64,000 nt of DNA from an uncultured Leifsonia sp. (GCF_945957465.1 NZ_CAMFLC010000013.1:1-64000), one strand, 5' to 3'; positions 41,532-50,719 are shown, numbered from the stretch's first letter. Notes: generated by a model from the letters alone, not told the origin. A program made the numbers and translations.

Positions 41532-41612
41532 GCGAAGGGCAGCCGAAGGGCGCCTTGAAGCCCCTAAGATCCGCATTTGAGGGCGTCTACTCGCCCCTCG
41601 CCCGCCCTTCGC
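41532..41612. repeat. Compound palindrome, family A copy 4
   Basis: Outer arms GCGAAGGGC (41532-41540) and GCCCTTCGC (41604-41612) match exactly. A second pair at 41544-41552 and 41592-41600 has one mismatch, and an inner GCCC/GGGC hairpin lies within. It is between the convergent tetR and aspartase genes, and the last codons and stop of aspA (41587-41612) lie within it. Confidence 0.75.
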
Positions 41613-43035
41613 GATCCCGCCTTCGGGGTCTGGCGGAGGGAGCGGCGGTGCCGGTGAGGAGGCGCGGGTCGGTGATCGCGTCGTACTCCTCGGCGCTGAG
41701 GAGGCCGCGGCCGACGATCGCGGTGCGCACGTCGCACCCGGTCTCCAGCGCCTCGTGCGCGATCTGCGCCGCGGTCGAGTAGCCGATCCGTGGCGTCAGC
41801 GCCGTGACCAGGCCGATCGACGACGCGACGCGCGTGCGCAGCAGCTCGGCGTCGGCCCGGATGCCGTCGATGCAGTTCACCCGCAGCGTGCGGCACGCGT
41901 TGGTCAGCCAGGTGATCCCCTGCAGCAGCGAGCTCGCGATCAGCGGCTCGAAGGCGTTCAACTGGAGCTGGCCGTTGTCGGCGGCCATCGTGATGGACAC
42001 GTCGGCCCCCGCGATCGCGAACGCCACTTGGTTGACGACCTCCGGAATCACCGGATTGACTTTGCCCGGCATGATGGACGACCCGGCCTGGCGGGGCGGG
42101 AGGTGCAGCTCCCCGAACCCGAACTGCGGGCCGCTGGCGAGCAGCCGCAGATCCGATGCGATCTTGGACAGCTTGATCGCGGCGCGTTTCAGCGCGGCAG
42201 AGACCAGCATGAACACTCCGGTGTCCGAGGTCGCCTCGATCAGGTCGGCGGCCGTGACCAGCGGGAGGCCGGTCGCCGTCGCGAGGTGACGCACGACGGC
42301 GGCGGCGTACCCGGGTGACGCGGTGATACCGGTGCCGATCGCGGTGGCGCCGAGGTTGATCTCGGCGAGCAGCGGGATGGTCTCCCCGAGCCGGAGGCCG
42401 TCCTCCTCCATCGTCACCGCGAACGCCGTGAACTCCTGCCCGAGCGTCATCGGCACGGCGTCCTGCAGTTGCGTGCGCCCGATCTTCACGTGGTCGCGGA
42501 ACTCCGCGCCCTTCGACCGGAACGCCGCAGCGAGCAGCGCGTGCTCGGCGATCAGCCGCTGCAACCCGGTGGTGAGCGCGAGTTTCACGGCGGTCGGATA
42601 CACGTCGTTGGTGCTCTGGCTGCGGTTGACATGGTCGAGCGGGTGGATCACGTCGTAGCGACCGTGCGCACGCCCGAGGCGCTCGAGCGTGCGGTTGGCG
42701 ATGACCTCGTTCGCGTTCATGTTCGTCGAGGTGCCGGCGCCGCCCTGGATCAGGTCGACGACGAACTGGTCGTGCAGGCTCCCGTCGGCGATCTCCTGGC
42801 AGGTCGCGTCGATCTCGGCGGCGATCGCGGGGTCGAGCACGCCGATCTCGGCGTTCGCCCGGGCTGCCGCTTGCTTGACGAGCGCGAGCGCCGCGACGAG
42901 TTCGGGGTACGTCCCGATCCCGCGTCCGGAGATCGGGAAGTTCTCGAGCGCACGCTGCGTGTTCGCGCCCCAGTAGGCGTCGGCCGGCACTTCGACGGGG
43001 CCGAGGGAGTCGTGCTCGACGCGGGTCGCGCTCAC
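41587..43035 (-). CDS. aspA: Aspartate ammonia-lyase
   Basis: 482 residues of the aspartase/fumarase superfamily. Signature GSSIMPGKVNP holds the catalytic Ser loop; SLHDQFVVDLIQGGAGTSTNMNANEVIANR and HVNRSQSTNDVYPTA form the substrate pocket. It deaminates L-aspartate to fumarate and ammonia; fumarase activity cannot be fully excluded. The GTG at 43035 overlaps the M20 gene stop by four bases (GTGA), and it is the last gene of a five-gene operon. Its Arg-rich C-terminal tail (RPRRRDREGRARGE) is encoded by palindrome family A copy 4. Confidence 0.87.
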   Translation of the reverse strand: MSATRVEHDSLGPVEVPADAYWGANTQRALENFPISGRGIGTYPELVAALALVKQAAARANAEIGVLDPAIAAEIDATCQEIADGSLHDQFVVDLIQGGAGTSTNMNANEVIANRTLERLGRAHGRYDVIHPLDHVNRSQSTNDVYPTAVKLALTTGLQRLIAEHALLAAAFRSKGAEFRDHVKIGRTQLQDAVPMTLGQEFTAFAVTMEEDGLRLGETIPLLAEINLGATAIGTGITASPGYAAAVVRHLATATGLPLVTAADLIEATSDTGVFMLVSAALKRAAIKLSKIASDLRLLASGPQFGFGELHLPPRQAGSSIMPGKVNPVIPEVVNQVAFAIAGADVSITMAADNGQLQLNAFEPLIASSLLQGITWLTNACRTLRVNCIDGIRADAELLRTRVASSIGLVTALTPRIGYSTAAQIAHEALETGCDVRTAIVGRGLLSAEEYDAITDPRLLTGTAAPSARPRRRDREGRARGE

Positions 43036-44189
43036 GACGAAGCCCGAACGACGTCGACGACGGTCTGCGCGAGCGCGACCGCGGCATCCCGCAGCGCCTT
43101 CTCGGCGTGGGGCCCGACGCACGCGGCCGCGAACTCCGGCTGGTGGTTGGTGGCCGGGAGGCTGTTCACGCCGATGTAGGGGTGGATGGCCGGTACGACC
43201 TGCGACACGTTCCCCATATCGGTGGATGCACGATTCATCGCGCCCGAACCCGACGTGTCGAACACCCGCCCGAGCGCGCCGGCGTTGGCGCGGTAGAAGG
43301 CGAGCGCCCGCTCGTCGTTGCGGAACTCGGAGTAGGGCTTGCTCTCGGGCGTGATGGTGAGCGCGGCTCCGGAGGCGAGAGCGCCCGCTTCGAAGCACCG
43401 GTTCACCTTCTCCTCGATGCCGGCCAGCTCCGCCAGCGTCTCGGCGCGCACGTACCAGCGTCCTTCCGTGCGGTCGGGGATGGCGTTGGGAGCCTGCCCT
43501 CCGACGGTCTGGATGCCGTGCACGCGCGCCGAGTGCGGCAGCTGCTGGCGCAGCAGTCCGATCGCGACCTGGGCGACGACGAACGCGTCGTTCGCGTTGA
43601 CGCCCTCCTCGGGGTACGCGCCGGCGTGCGCGGCCTTGCCGTCGTACCGCACGTGGGTGTGCGCGACGGCGAACGGGCGCGCCTCGGCGACGTCGACCGG
43701 CCCCGGATGCGCCATGACCGCGAGATCGAGGCCGGCGAAGGCGCCGCGGTCGAGCAGTTCGATCTTTCCGCCGCCGCCCTCCTCCGCGGGAGTGCCGTAG
43801 ACCTCCAGCGTGATGCCGAGCCGGTCGGCCACCGGAGCGAGCGCCGAGGCGACGCCGACGGCGATCGCGGCGATCAGATTGTGGCCGCAGGCATGCCCGA
43901 GCCCGGGCAGCGCGTCGTACTCGGCGCACACCCCGATGCGCACCGGGCCGGAGCCGGCGGTCGCCAGGAACGCGGTTTCGAATCCCAGATAGCGGGGCGT
44001 CACCGCCAGGCCGCGGTCGGCGAGGGCATCGCAGAGCCGGGCGGCCGAGCGATGCTCGTCCCACGCGGTCTCGGGGTCGGCGTGCAGTGCCTCCGACAGG
44101 GCGACGAGCCGCGGGAGGTCGCCGTCGACGAGCTCCCGCACGCGTTCCTTCAGCGCCGTGACGTCCGAGACGGCGGGCGGCTCACTCAT
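43032..44189 (-). CDS. M20 family amidohydrolase (M20D, IAA-amino acid hydrolase-like)
   Basis: 385 residues. Metal-binding motifs are GVCAEYDALPGLGHACGHN (Asp/His pair) and GTPAEEGGGGKIELLDRG (Glu-Glu), with MAHPGPVD and the late GNVSQVVPAIHPYI. M20D enzymes cleave acyl-amino acid bonds, including plant auxin conjugates such as indoleacetyl-aspartate and N-acyl or aminobenzoyl amides. Its coupling to aspartase suggests that aspartate is a product. The ATG at 44189 is preferred; a GTG four codons earlier is possible. It overlaps the DUF1028 gene by eight bases. Confidence 0.88.
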   Translation of the reverse strand: MSEPPAVSDVTALKERVRELVDGDLPRLVALSEALHADPETAWDEHRSAARLCDALADRGLAVTPRYLGFETAFLATAGSGPVRIGVCAEYDALPGLGHACGHNLIAAIAVGVASALAPVADRLGITLEVYGTPAEEGGGGKIELLDRGAFAGLDLAVMAHPGPVDVAEARPFAVAHTHVRYDGKAAHAGAYPEEGVNANDAFVVAQVAIGLLRQQLPHSARVHGIQTVGGQAPNAIPDRTEGRWYVRAETLAELAGIEEKVNRCFEAGALASGAALTITPESKPYSEFRNDERALAFYRANAGALGRVFDTSGSGAMNRASTDMGNVSQVVPAIHPYIGVNSLPATNHQPEFAAACVGPHAEKALRDAAVALAQTVVDVVRASS

Positions 44190-44853
44190 CGCCGGGCACA
44201 CCGTAGCTGGGCGCGCCGGCCGGCATCAGACCGCGCATGACGTACGCGTCGCGCTGCGGCAGCCAGGTCTCGACGAGGATCTCGTCGAGCAGCGCCACGG
44301 GATCGTCGGCCCAGTCGACGCGCAGGTCGGTGACCCGCCAGCCGGCGTCGCGCACGACCGCGACGCCGGCCGAGTGCACCGGGCCCTCCTCGCCGCCCGC
44401 GGCGACGGCGGCCTTCAGCGCGGCCAGCAGGCGCACCTCCAGGTCGCCCTCGGCCGCCTCCAGCGCATCCACCATCAGCTGCGGGAGGTCGGCTCGCGCG
44501 AGCATGTTCCCGGCGGCGACCGCGTGCGCGGACTGCGCCTGGCCGTGCTCGCCGAGCACGTGTGAGCCCGAGTGGATGGCGGAGCGGCCGTCGCGGTCGA
44601 TCACCAGGAGCTGGCGGTAGTCGATGTCGGGCGTGGAATCCACGACCCACGCGAGGACCTCCTCGACCGGGCGCCCGTCGCGCAGCCCGTCGACGAGCCG
44701 GGGGCCGAGGCGGGGATCGGTGACGTTCTGCGAGTGAGCGCCGCCCACGCCGTCGGCGAGGGTGACGCAGCGTGCGGCGACGGCCGGCGACGAGGAGCAG
44801 ATGGCGGAGCCGATGGCGCCGCTGTCGTCGACGGCGAGGATGGAGAAGGTCAT
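44182..44853 (-). CDS. DUF1028 domain-containing protein
   Basis: 223 residues. TFSILAVDDSGAIGSAICSS opens the Ntn-hydrolase-like DUF1028 fold; GVGGAHSQNVTDPRLG and DYRQLLVIDRDG are further marks, and GHVLGEHG-like NML follows near residue 115. The family is linked by gene context to peptide or amide hydrolysis, but no activity is proven. It overlaps the RidA gene by four bases upstream (ATGA) and the M20 gene by eight bases downstream. Translation is therefore coupled throughout. Confidence 0.85.
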   Translation of the reverse strand: MTFSILAVDDSGAIGSAICSSSPAVAARCVTLADGVGGAHSQNVTDPRLGPRLVDGLRDGRPVEEVLAWVVDSTPDIDYRQLLVIDRDGRSAIHSGSHVLGEHGQAQSAHAVAAGNMLARADLPQLMVDALEAAEGDLEVRLLAALKAAVAAGGEEGPVHSAGVAVVRDAGWRVTDLRVDWADDPVALLDEILVETWLPQRDAYVMRGLMPAGAPSYGVPGDE

Positions 44854-45302
44854 CGCGACGCCTCCGAGCCCGCGGCCGACGAGCGCGCCTCCGAAGAGAT
44901 CACGGCCGTCGCGTCGATCTCCACCAGCCACTCCGGTCGGGCGAGCGCCGAGACGACGAGGCCCGTGGAGACCGGGAAGACGCCTTTCAGCCAGCGTCCG
45001 ACGACCCGGTAGACGGGCTCCCGGTAGCGCGGATCGATGAGGTAGATCACGACCTTGACGATGTCGTCGAGGCTCGAACCGGCCTCCTCCAGCAGCATCG
45101 CGATGTTCGCCATCGCCTTCTCGGCCTGGGCCTCCACGTCGCCGACGCCGACGGACTCGCGGGTCTCCAGGTCTTGCCCGATCTGGCCGCGGAGGTAGAC
45201 GACGCCGTTCGCGACGACGGCTTGGCAGAGGTCGTTGTCGAGCTTCTGCTCAGGGTAGGTGTCCTTGGTGTTGAACGGGCGGATCCGGGTGTGGGTGGGC
45301 AT
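44850..45302 (-). CDS. RidA family protein (reactive intermediate/imine deaminase)
   Basis: 150 residues, slightly longer than the usual 130. Motifs are VVANGVVYLRGQIGQDL, VEAQAEKAMANIAMLLEEAG, LDDIVKVVIYLIDPRYREPVYRVV and PEWLVEIDATAVI. The Arg that fixes substrate carboxylates in canonical RidA (within I-D-P-R or similar) may be present. RidA-fold proteins hydrolyse enamine or imine intermediates that arise in amino acid and amine oxidation, which fits an operon with a flavin monooxygenase. The ATG shares a base with the upstream stop (TGATG). Confidence 0.86.
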   Translation of the reverse strand: MPTHTRIRPFNTKDTYPEQKLDNDLCQAVVANGVVYLRGQIGQDLETRESVGVGDVEAQAEKAMANIAMLLEEAGSSLDDIVKVVIYLIDPRYREPVYRVVGRWLKGVFPVSTGLVVSALARPEWLVEIDATAVISSEARSSAAGSEASR

Positions 45303-46582
45303 CAGAGGACTGCTCCTTCCGCCGCGAGCGCGGCCTGCTGGTCGTAGGCGAGGTAGCCCCGCTGGATCTGGATCTGGTCGGCGATGTGGCGGGCGTCGTG
45401 CCAGACGCCCCAGATGAAGCTGGAGCCGCGGCGCGACTGCCACGGGAGGCCGAGGAAGTAGACGCCGGGCTCGGTGGAGACGCCGCGCTGGTGGGCGGGC
45501 CTGCCGTCCTCGTCGAACGCGTCGACCTGCAGCCAGCTGTAGTCGGTGCGGAAGCCGGTGGCCCACACGATCGTCGAGATGCCGGCAGCTGTCAGGTCGA
45601 GCTCCCGGATAGGGTCGGTGAGGCTCGCGGGGTCGGCGCCGAGGAGGCGCGCCTCGGGCTCCTCGGGGAGGTCCAGGCCGTTGCGGGCGACGTAGGCGTC
45701 GGCCTCGTCGAGCAGCGCGAACAGGTTGGCGTCGCCCGCGGCGACGTTGCGGGCGAGGTCGGCCGCGAATCGCATCCGCCCGTCGGCGAACGCGTCGGTG
45801 CGGCCGACGAGGGTGATCCCGCCGGCTGCGAGTTCGCGGAAGTCGACCGTGCGGCCGCCGTCGGCGCCGCTCACCGCGATGGTGACGTGCTCGGCGCCCT
45901 GCGGGGGCGCGGCGAGGTCCCACTTGCCGAGCACGCCCAGCCACCAGACGAAGTCGCGACCGCGATAGCGACGCGGTGGTCGGTCGTGCGGTCCGACGGA
46001 CAGCCAGACCTCGCGTCCGGAGTGGCGCAGCTCGTCGGCGATCTGCACACCGGACGATCCGGCACCCACCACCAGCACGCCGCCGTCCGGCAGCTGTGCC
46101 GGGTTGCGGTAGTCGCTGGAGTGCAGCTGGGTCACGCCGGCGTCGTGCGGGACGATCGCGGGGATGACCGGCACCTGGAACGGCCCGGTCGCGGCGACGA
46201 CGTAGCGGGCCTGGTATTCGCCGTCGGAGGTCTCGACCGTGAAGCCGGGCCGGTCGCTGTTCCTCACGACGCGGGTGACCTCCACCCCGGTGCGGATGGG
46301 CGCGTCGATGAGTTTCGTGTATGCGACGAAATAGTCGGCCACGTCCTCCTTGGGTGCGAAGTCGTCGGCGCCGACGGTTTCGAACTCGAGTTTGGGGAAG
46401 CGGTCGTGCCAGGCGGGGCCGTTGGCGACCAGCGAGTCCCAGCGCCCCGAGCGCCAGCGCTCGGCGATCCGGCCCTTCTCGAGCACCAGGTGCGGGATGC
46501 CGCGGTCGGTCAGATGATCGCTCATCGCCACACCGGCCTGGCCCGCCCCGACGACGAGGACCTCGATTTCCTGGCTCGACAT
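45302..46582 (-). CDS. Flavin-containing monooxygenase (YUCCA/Baeyer-Villiger-like), first gene of a five-gene operon
   Basis: 426 residues. FAD motif VLVVGAGQAGVAMSDHL (G-x-G-x-x-G) near 8-25; NADP motif GVLVVGAGSSGVQIADEL near 165; the linker YVVAATGPFQVP and IVWATGFRTDYSWL near 345 match single-component flavoprotein monooxygenases. Such enzymes oxygenate amines, sulfides, ketones or indole-3-pyruvate. AAGGAG lies five bases before the ATG at 46582. It is divergent from the aldehyde dehydrogenase gene across a 247-bp regulatory region and leads the operon FMO-RidA-DUF1028-M20-aspA. Confidence 0.88.
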   Translation of the reverse strand: MSSQEIEVLVVGAGQAGVAMSDHLTDRGIPHLVLEKGRIAERWRSGRWDSLVANGPAWHDRFPKLEFETVGADDFAPKEDVADYFVAYTKLIDAPIRTGVEVTRVVRNSDRPGFTVETSDGEYQARYVVAATGPFQVPVIPAIVPHDAGVTQLHSSDYRNPAQLPDGGVLVVGAGSSGVQIADELRHSGREVWLSVGPHDRPPRRYRGRDFVWWLGVLGKWDLAAPPQGAEHVTIAVSGADGGRTVDFRELAAGGITLVGRTDAFADGRMRFAADLARNVAAGDANLFALLDEADAYVARNGLDLPEEPEARLLGADPASLTDPIRELDLTAAGISTIVWATGFRTDYSWLQVDAFDEDGRPAHQRGVSTEPGVYFLGLPWQSRRGSSFIWGVWHDARHIADQIQIQRGYLAYDQQAALAAEGAVL

Positions 46583-46829
46583 GCTGATCTCCTTCGCTGA
46601 TCCGTGAGCGGTCCAGCCATTGTCGGCAGCGCCGCCCGGATCTGTAAAACAATGAGAATCGCCGAATTGAATCTGTTGAAGTGATGCTTCGCGTGCGTTT
46701 CGCGCGTGTGAACATTTCTTGCATTGATCACTCTTGCGTCGCGCGAGAATCCATAAATCACATGATTCGATGCACTTCAACGCTTTTCTCCGCTCGTTTC
46801 GATGCACAGGTGATGCGTACTCTTCCGGC
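46583..46829. promoter_or_regulatory. Divergent regulatory region between two catabolic operons
   Basis: 247 bp, AT-rich for this genome. It holds GTTGAAGTG (46675-46683) and its reverse complement CACTTCAAC (46773-46781). TTCGATGCAC also occurs twice, at 46766-46775 and 46798-46807, in direct orientation and 32 bp apart (three helical turns). These could bind the LysR protein or another regulator and set both operons together. No open frame here looks real. Confidence 0.55.
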
Positions 46830-48293
46830 ATGACGATCGACACAACCGTCCGCATCGACGGCAGGGCACTCATCGACGGCGACCGGGTCGGCGCCCGCTC
46901 GGGCGAGACCTTCGTCACGGTCAACCCGGCGACCGGCGCGCCACTCGCCGAGGTCGCCCGAGGCGGCCCAGCCGACGTCGACCACGCCGTGGCCGCCGCC
47001 CGCTCGGCCTACGAGCGCCGGGCCTGGAGCGGCCTCGGCGCGGCCGACCGCGGCGCGGTGCTCCGCCGCCTCGCCGACCTGATCGAGCGCGACGCCGAGG
47101 AGCTCGCGCTCCTCGAGTCGCTCGACATGGGCAAGCCGCTCTCGCAGACGCGCGCCGTGGACGTGCCCGGCACCGCGGCGACCTTCCGCTGGTACGGCGA
47201 GCTGGCGGACAAGCTGAGCGACGAGGTGCCGGCCACTCCCCCGGGCTCGACCGCGATCGTCCGTCGCGTCGCGCTGGGCGTCGTCGCGGCCATCGTCCCC
47301 TGGAACTACCCGCTCGACATCGCCGCCTGGAAGCTCGCACCCGCGCTGGTCGCCGGCAACAGCGTCGTGCTCAAGCCCGCAGAGACGACGAGCCTCACGG
47401 CCCTCCGGCTCGGCGAGCTGGCCCTGGAGGCCGGGCTCCCCGCCGGCGTGCTGAACGTCGTCCCCGGGCCGGGCTCCGTGATCGGCCGCGCGCTCGGACT
47501 CCACCCGGACGTCGACGCGCTCACCTTCACCGGATCGACCACGGTGGCCAAGAAGCTGCTGACCTACGCCGGCGAATCCAACATGAAGCGGCTCAGCCTG
47601 GAGGCGGGCGGCAAGAGCTCCAACCTCGTCTTCGCCGACGTGGCGGACCTCGCCCTCGCCGCGGAGAAGGCCGCTTTCGGCGCGTTCTACAACCAGGGCG
47701 AGGTCTGCTCGGCCAACTCGCGCATCTTCGTCGAGCGACCGGTCTACGACGAGTTCGTCGGGCTCCTCACCGCCTCCGCGCAGGCCTACCGGTCGGGCGA
47801 CCCGCTCGATCCGGCGAGCGGCAACGGTGCGCTGGTCTCGGAGTCGCACGCCGACGCCGTCGCCGAGGCGATCGCGACGGCGGCCCGCGACGGCGAACTG
47901 ATCGGGGGCGAGCGTCGCGAGCGCGACGGCTCGACGGCGTTCATCGACCCGGCGATCGTCGCCGGCCTCCCGCTGTCGCACCCGCTGCACCGCGACGAGA
48001 TCTTCGGGCCGCTGGTCGTGGTCCAGGCGTTCGACCGGGAGGACGACGCCGTCCACGCCGCCAACGCGACCGACTACGGACTCGCCGCGTCGGTCTGGAC
48101 CTCGAACCTGTCGCGCGCCCACCGCGTCTCCGAGCGGCTCGTCGCCGGCACCGTCTCGGTGAACACCGTGGACGCGCTCGGCTCGACCACGCCGTTCGGC
48201 GGGTTCAAGCAGTCGGGCTTCGGCCGCGACCTGTCCCGGCACGCCATCGACAACTACGTCGGCCTCAAGACCACGTGGTTCCAGCACGACTAG
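46830..48293 (+). CDS. Aldehyde dehydrogenase (PuuC-like)
   Basis: 487 residues, full-length ALDH. VVAAIVPWNYPLDIAAWK, VLKPAETTSLTALRL and FTGSTTVAKKLL form the NAD site; the general-base Glu is in LEAGGKSSNLVF and the catalytic Cys in NQGEVCSANSRIF near 293; PFGGFKQSGFGRDLS closes the fold. It resembles gamma-glutamyl-gamma-aminobutyraldehyde dehydrogenases and related amine-pathway enzymes. It could oxidise the aldehyde made by the nearby amine oxidase. The ATG at 46830 is where homology starts, although the frame is open to 46734. The lyase-like gene follows by ten bases. Confidence 0.88.
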   Translation: MTIDTTVRIDGRALIDGDRVGARSGETFVTVNPATGAPLAEVARGGPADVDHAVAAARSAYERRAWSGLGAADRGAVLRRLADLIERDAEELALLESLDMGKPLSQTRAVDVPGTAATFRWYGELADKLSDEVPATPPGSTAIVRRVALGVVAAIVPWNYPLDIAAWKLAPALVAGNSVVLKPAETTSLTALRLGELALEAGLPAGVLNVVPGPGSVIGRALGLHPDVDALTFTGSTTVAKKLLTYAGESNMKRLSLEAGGKSSNLVFADVADLALAAEKAAFGAFYNQGEVCSANSRIFVERPVYDEFVGLLTASAQAYRSGDPLDPASGNGALVSESHADAVAEAIATAARDGELIGGERRERDGSTAFIDPAIVAGLPLSHPLHRDEIFGPLVVVQAFDREDDAVHAANATDYGLAASVWTSNLSRAHRVSERLVAGTVSVNTVDALGSTTPFGGFKQSGFGRDLSRHAIDNYVGLKTTWFQHD

Positions 48294-48303
48294 GAGCACG
48301 GCG

Positions 48304-49191
48304 ATGACCCTGCAGCTCGACCTCCCCGCCGCCGGGGCCCGCGTCCCGGCGGACGTCGCCCGAACCTGGCTGCTGATCTCGGCGGCGCGACTCGACGCGG
48401 TCGCCGTGACCGGTTCCAGCGCGGACGCCGTCGTCATCGACCTGGAGGACGCGATCGACGCCTCCCGCAAGGCCGTCGAGCGCGAGCGCGTCGCGCGCTT
48501 CCTCGAGACCGGTGGCGAGGCCTGGGTGCGCATCAACGACCGCACGACGCCGTTCTGGCAGGACGACATCGATCGGCTTCGCGGCCTCCTCGGCCTGCTG
48601 GGCGTTGTGCTCGCGAAGACCGAGGAGGCCGCGCACGCGGCCGAGACGGCCGAGCGGCTCGGCGGTCGGACCCCTGTCGTCGCGCTCATCGAGTCGGCCC
48701 TCGGCGTGGAGAACGCCGCTGCGATCGCCCAGGCCCCTGGAGTCTTCCGGCTCGCATTCGGCAGCGGCGACTACCGCCGCGACACGGGCGTCGCGGGCAG
48801 CGAGCTCGCCCTCGCCTACCCGCGCTCGCGGCTCGTCGTCGCCAGCCGGGTCGGCGGCCTCCCCGGTCCGATCGACGGGCCGTCCGTCGTCGACGGCGTG
48901 CCGGTCGTCACCGAGCAGTCCCGTTCGGCAGCGGCGCTCGGCCTCACCGGTCGCCTGTGCCTGCGCGAGGCGCAGGTGGCGATCGTCAACGAGGTGATGG
49001 CGCCCTCGGCCGAGGAGGTCTCGTGGGCGAGCGGCTTCCTGGAGGAGTTCGACCGAGCGGGCCGTGTGGTCCGCGACGGCAGCGACCTCCCCCGCCTCGG
49101 CCGGGCCGAGCGGATCATGCACCTCGACCGCACGTTCAGCCCGTCATCCCACCCCACCCCACACGAATGCAGGACGAAGGAGTCCCGATGA
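48304..49191 (+). CDS. HpcH/HpaI aldolase/citrate lyase family protein (CitE-like CoA ester lyase)
   Basis: 295 residues of TIM-barrel form. SADAVVIDLEDAIDASRKAVER carries an Asp/Glu pair; AWVRINDRTTPFWQDDI the substrate Arg; TPVVALIESALGVENAAAIA the metal-binding Glu; and RLAFGSGDYRRDTGV the second acidic ligand. CitE-like enzymes cleave or form C-C bonds of acyl-CoA or keto acids. The true reaction is not evident. It sits between an aldehyde dehydrogenase gene (ten bases upstream) and an APC permease gene whose start overlaps its stop (ATGA), so all three are co-transcribed. Confidence 0.84.
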   Translation: MTLQLDLPAAGARVPADVARTWLLISAARLDAVAVTGSSADAVVIDLEDAIDASRKAVERERVARFLETGGEAWVRINDRTTPFWQDDIDRLRGLLGLLGVVLAKTEEAAHAAETAERLGGRTPVVALIESALGVENAAAIAQAPGVFRLAFGSGDYRRDTGVAGSELALAYPRSRLVVASRVGGLPGPIDGPSVVDGVPVVTEQSRSAAALGLTGRLCLREAQVAIVNEVMAPSAEEVSWASGFLEEFDRAGRVVRDGSDLPRLGRAERIMHLDRTFSPSSHPTPHECRTKESR

Positions 49192-50711
49192 GTTCATCCA
49201 CCCGGAACGACGCGAAGCTCGCGACGTCGAGCATCCGCGCCCAGCGCTTCCACAAGACGCTCGGCCGCCTCGACATCGTCTTCCTCTCGATCGGCGCCGT
49301 CATCTCCATCGACACCGTGGCGCAGATCGCGGCAGGCGGCGGCGCCGAAGCGTTCACCTGGACCGCCGTGATCGGCATCACCTTCCTGTTCCCCTACGCG
49401 CTCGTCATCTCCGAGCTCGGCAGCACCTTCCACGACGAAGGCGGTCCCTTCGTCTGGGTGCGGCTCGCGTTCGGCAAGCTGACCGGGGCGATCGCGACGC
49501 TGTTCTACTGGATCACCAACCCGCTCTGGATGGGCGGCTCGCTGGTGTTCATCTCCGCTGCGACCTGGGGCGCCTACATCGCGCCGCTGCCGGAGGGCAG
49601 CGCGGGCGACATCGTCTTCAAGCTGGTGTTCATCTGGCTGGCCATCGGCACCGCGATCATCGGCCTCCAGTACGGCAAGCACATCGTCGCGGCGGGTGCG
49701 GTCGTGAAGATCGCGCTGTTGCTGGTCTTCGTCGTCACCGTGGTCGTCTACGCGCTCAAGAACGGCGTGCACGGCTACGCCGCAGGCGCCTTCTCGCCGA
49801 CGCTCGGCGGCTTCCTCGCGGTGACGCCGGTCATCCTCTTCGCGGTCGTCGGTTTCGAGGCGCCCAACGGCGCGGCGGAAGAGATGCGCAATCCGCAGAA
49901 GGACGTCCCGAAGGCGATCACCTCCTCGGGCATCATCTCGATCCTGTGCTACCTCGTCCCGATCTTCGCCATCCTCGCCGTGCTCCCCGCCGACAAGGTG
50001 CAGGGCGCCAGCGGCCTGCTCGACGCGTTCAAGGAAGTGTTCTCCGTCTACGGCATCGCGACAGGGCCGGTGATGTTCATCGCAGCCCTGCTGTTCGTGT
50101 TCGTGGTGCTGACGCAGGCGAGCGCGTGGATGATCGCCTCCGACCGCGTGCAGGCCGCCGCCGGCGCCGACGGCGCGTTCTTCCGCTACTTCGGCGTGTT
50201 CTCGAAGAGGTTCGGCACTCCGGTGCGCATGAACCTGCTGTCGGGGATCGTCGCGACGGTCTTCTGCATCGCTGCGACGCTGCTGCTGAAGGGCAGCACC
50301 GCCGCGGTGTTCACGGTCGTGCTGACGGTCGCGATCTCGACCCTGCTGCTGTCGTACCTGGTGATCTTCCCGTCGATCATCCGCCTGCGCCGCAAGTACC
50401 CGGACATCGAGCGCCCGTTCCGTGTCCCCGGCGGCAAGGCCGGTCTGTGGACGGCCGTCGTCGTCATCTACGCCTGGGTGCTGCTCGGCTCGTGGGTGGC
50501 GGTGTTCCCTGGCACGCTGGAGTCGCTGCTCGGCCTCAGGTACGACTTCGTCGACACCTGGGGCGTCGACCGCGCGACCTTCGAAGGCTTCACGGTCGGG
50601 ACGCTCATCGTCATCACGATCCTGGCGCTGGCGGGCTACTTCTGGCAGCAGGCGCGCGACCGCCGCATCGCTCCGGAGCCCGAGCAGCTGCTGGAGCCGG
50701 TGCGTGACTAG
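49188..50711 (+). CDS. APC family amino acid/amine permease
   Basis: 507 residues with about 12 membrane spans. The first span with GRLDIVFLSIGAVISIDTVAQIA and the GFEAPNGAAEEMRNPQKDVPKAI loop between spans are typical of the APC superfamily (glutamate/GABA and polyamine antiporter-like, AGT/GltC branches). It probably brings in the amine or amino acid processed by the operon. The start overlaps the lyase-like gene, with AAGGAG upstream. A 22-bp palindrome follows nine bases after the stop. Confidence 0.88.
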   Translation: MSSSTRNDAKLATSSIRAQRFHKTLGRLDIVFLSIGAVISIDTVAQIAAGGGAEAFTWTAVIGITFLFPYALVISELGSTFHDEGGPFVWVRLAFGKLTGAIATLFYWITNPLWMGGSLVFISAATWGAYIAPLPEGSAGDIVFKLVFIWLAIGTAIIGLQYGKHIVAAGAVVKIALLLVFVVTVVVYALKNGVHGYAAGAFSPTLGGFLAVTPVILFAVVGFEAPNGAAEEMRNPQKDVPKAITSSGIISILCYLVPIFAILAVLPADKVQGASGLLDAFKEVFSVYGIATGPVMFIAALLFVFVVLTQASAWMIASDRVQAAAGADGAFFRYFGVFSKRFGTPVRMNLLSGIVATVFCIAATLLLKGSTAAVFTVVLTVAISTLLLSYLVIFPSIIRLRRKYPDIERPFRVPGGKAGLWTAVVVIYAWVLLGSWVAVFPGTLESLLGLRYDFVDTWGVDRATFEGFTVGTLIVITILALAGYFWQQARDRRIAPEPEQLLEPVRD

Positions 50712-50719
50712 CGCTCGCT

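Noticed and set aside
3678-41612. CRISPR array
   Set aside because: The repeated palindromes are kilobases apart and lack regular spacing or spacers; no cas genes are present.
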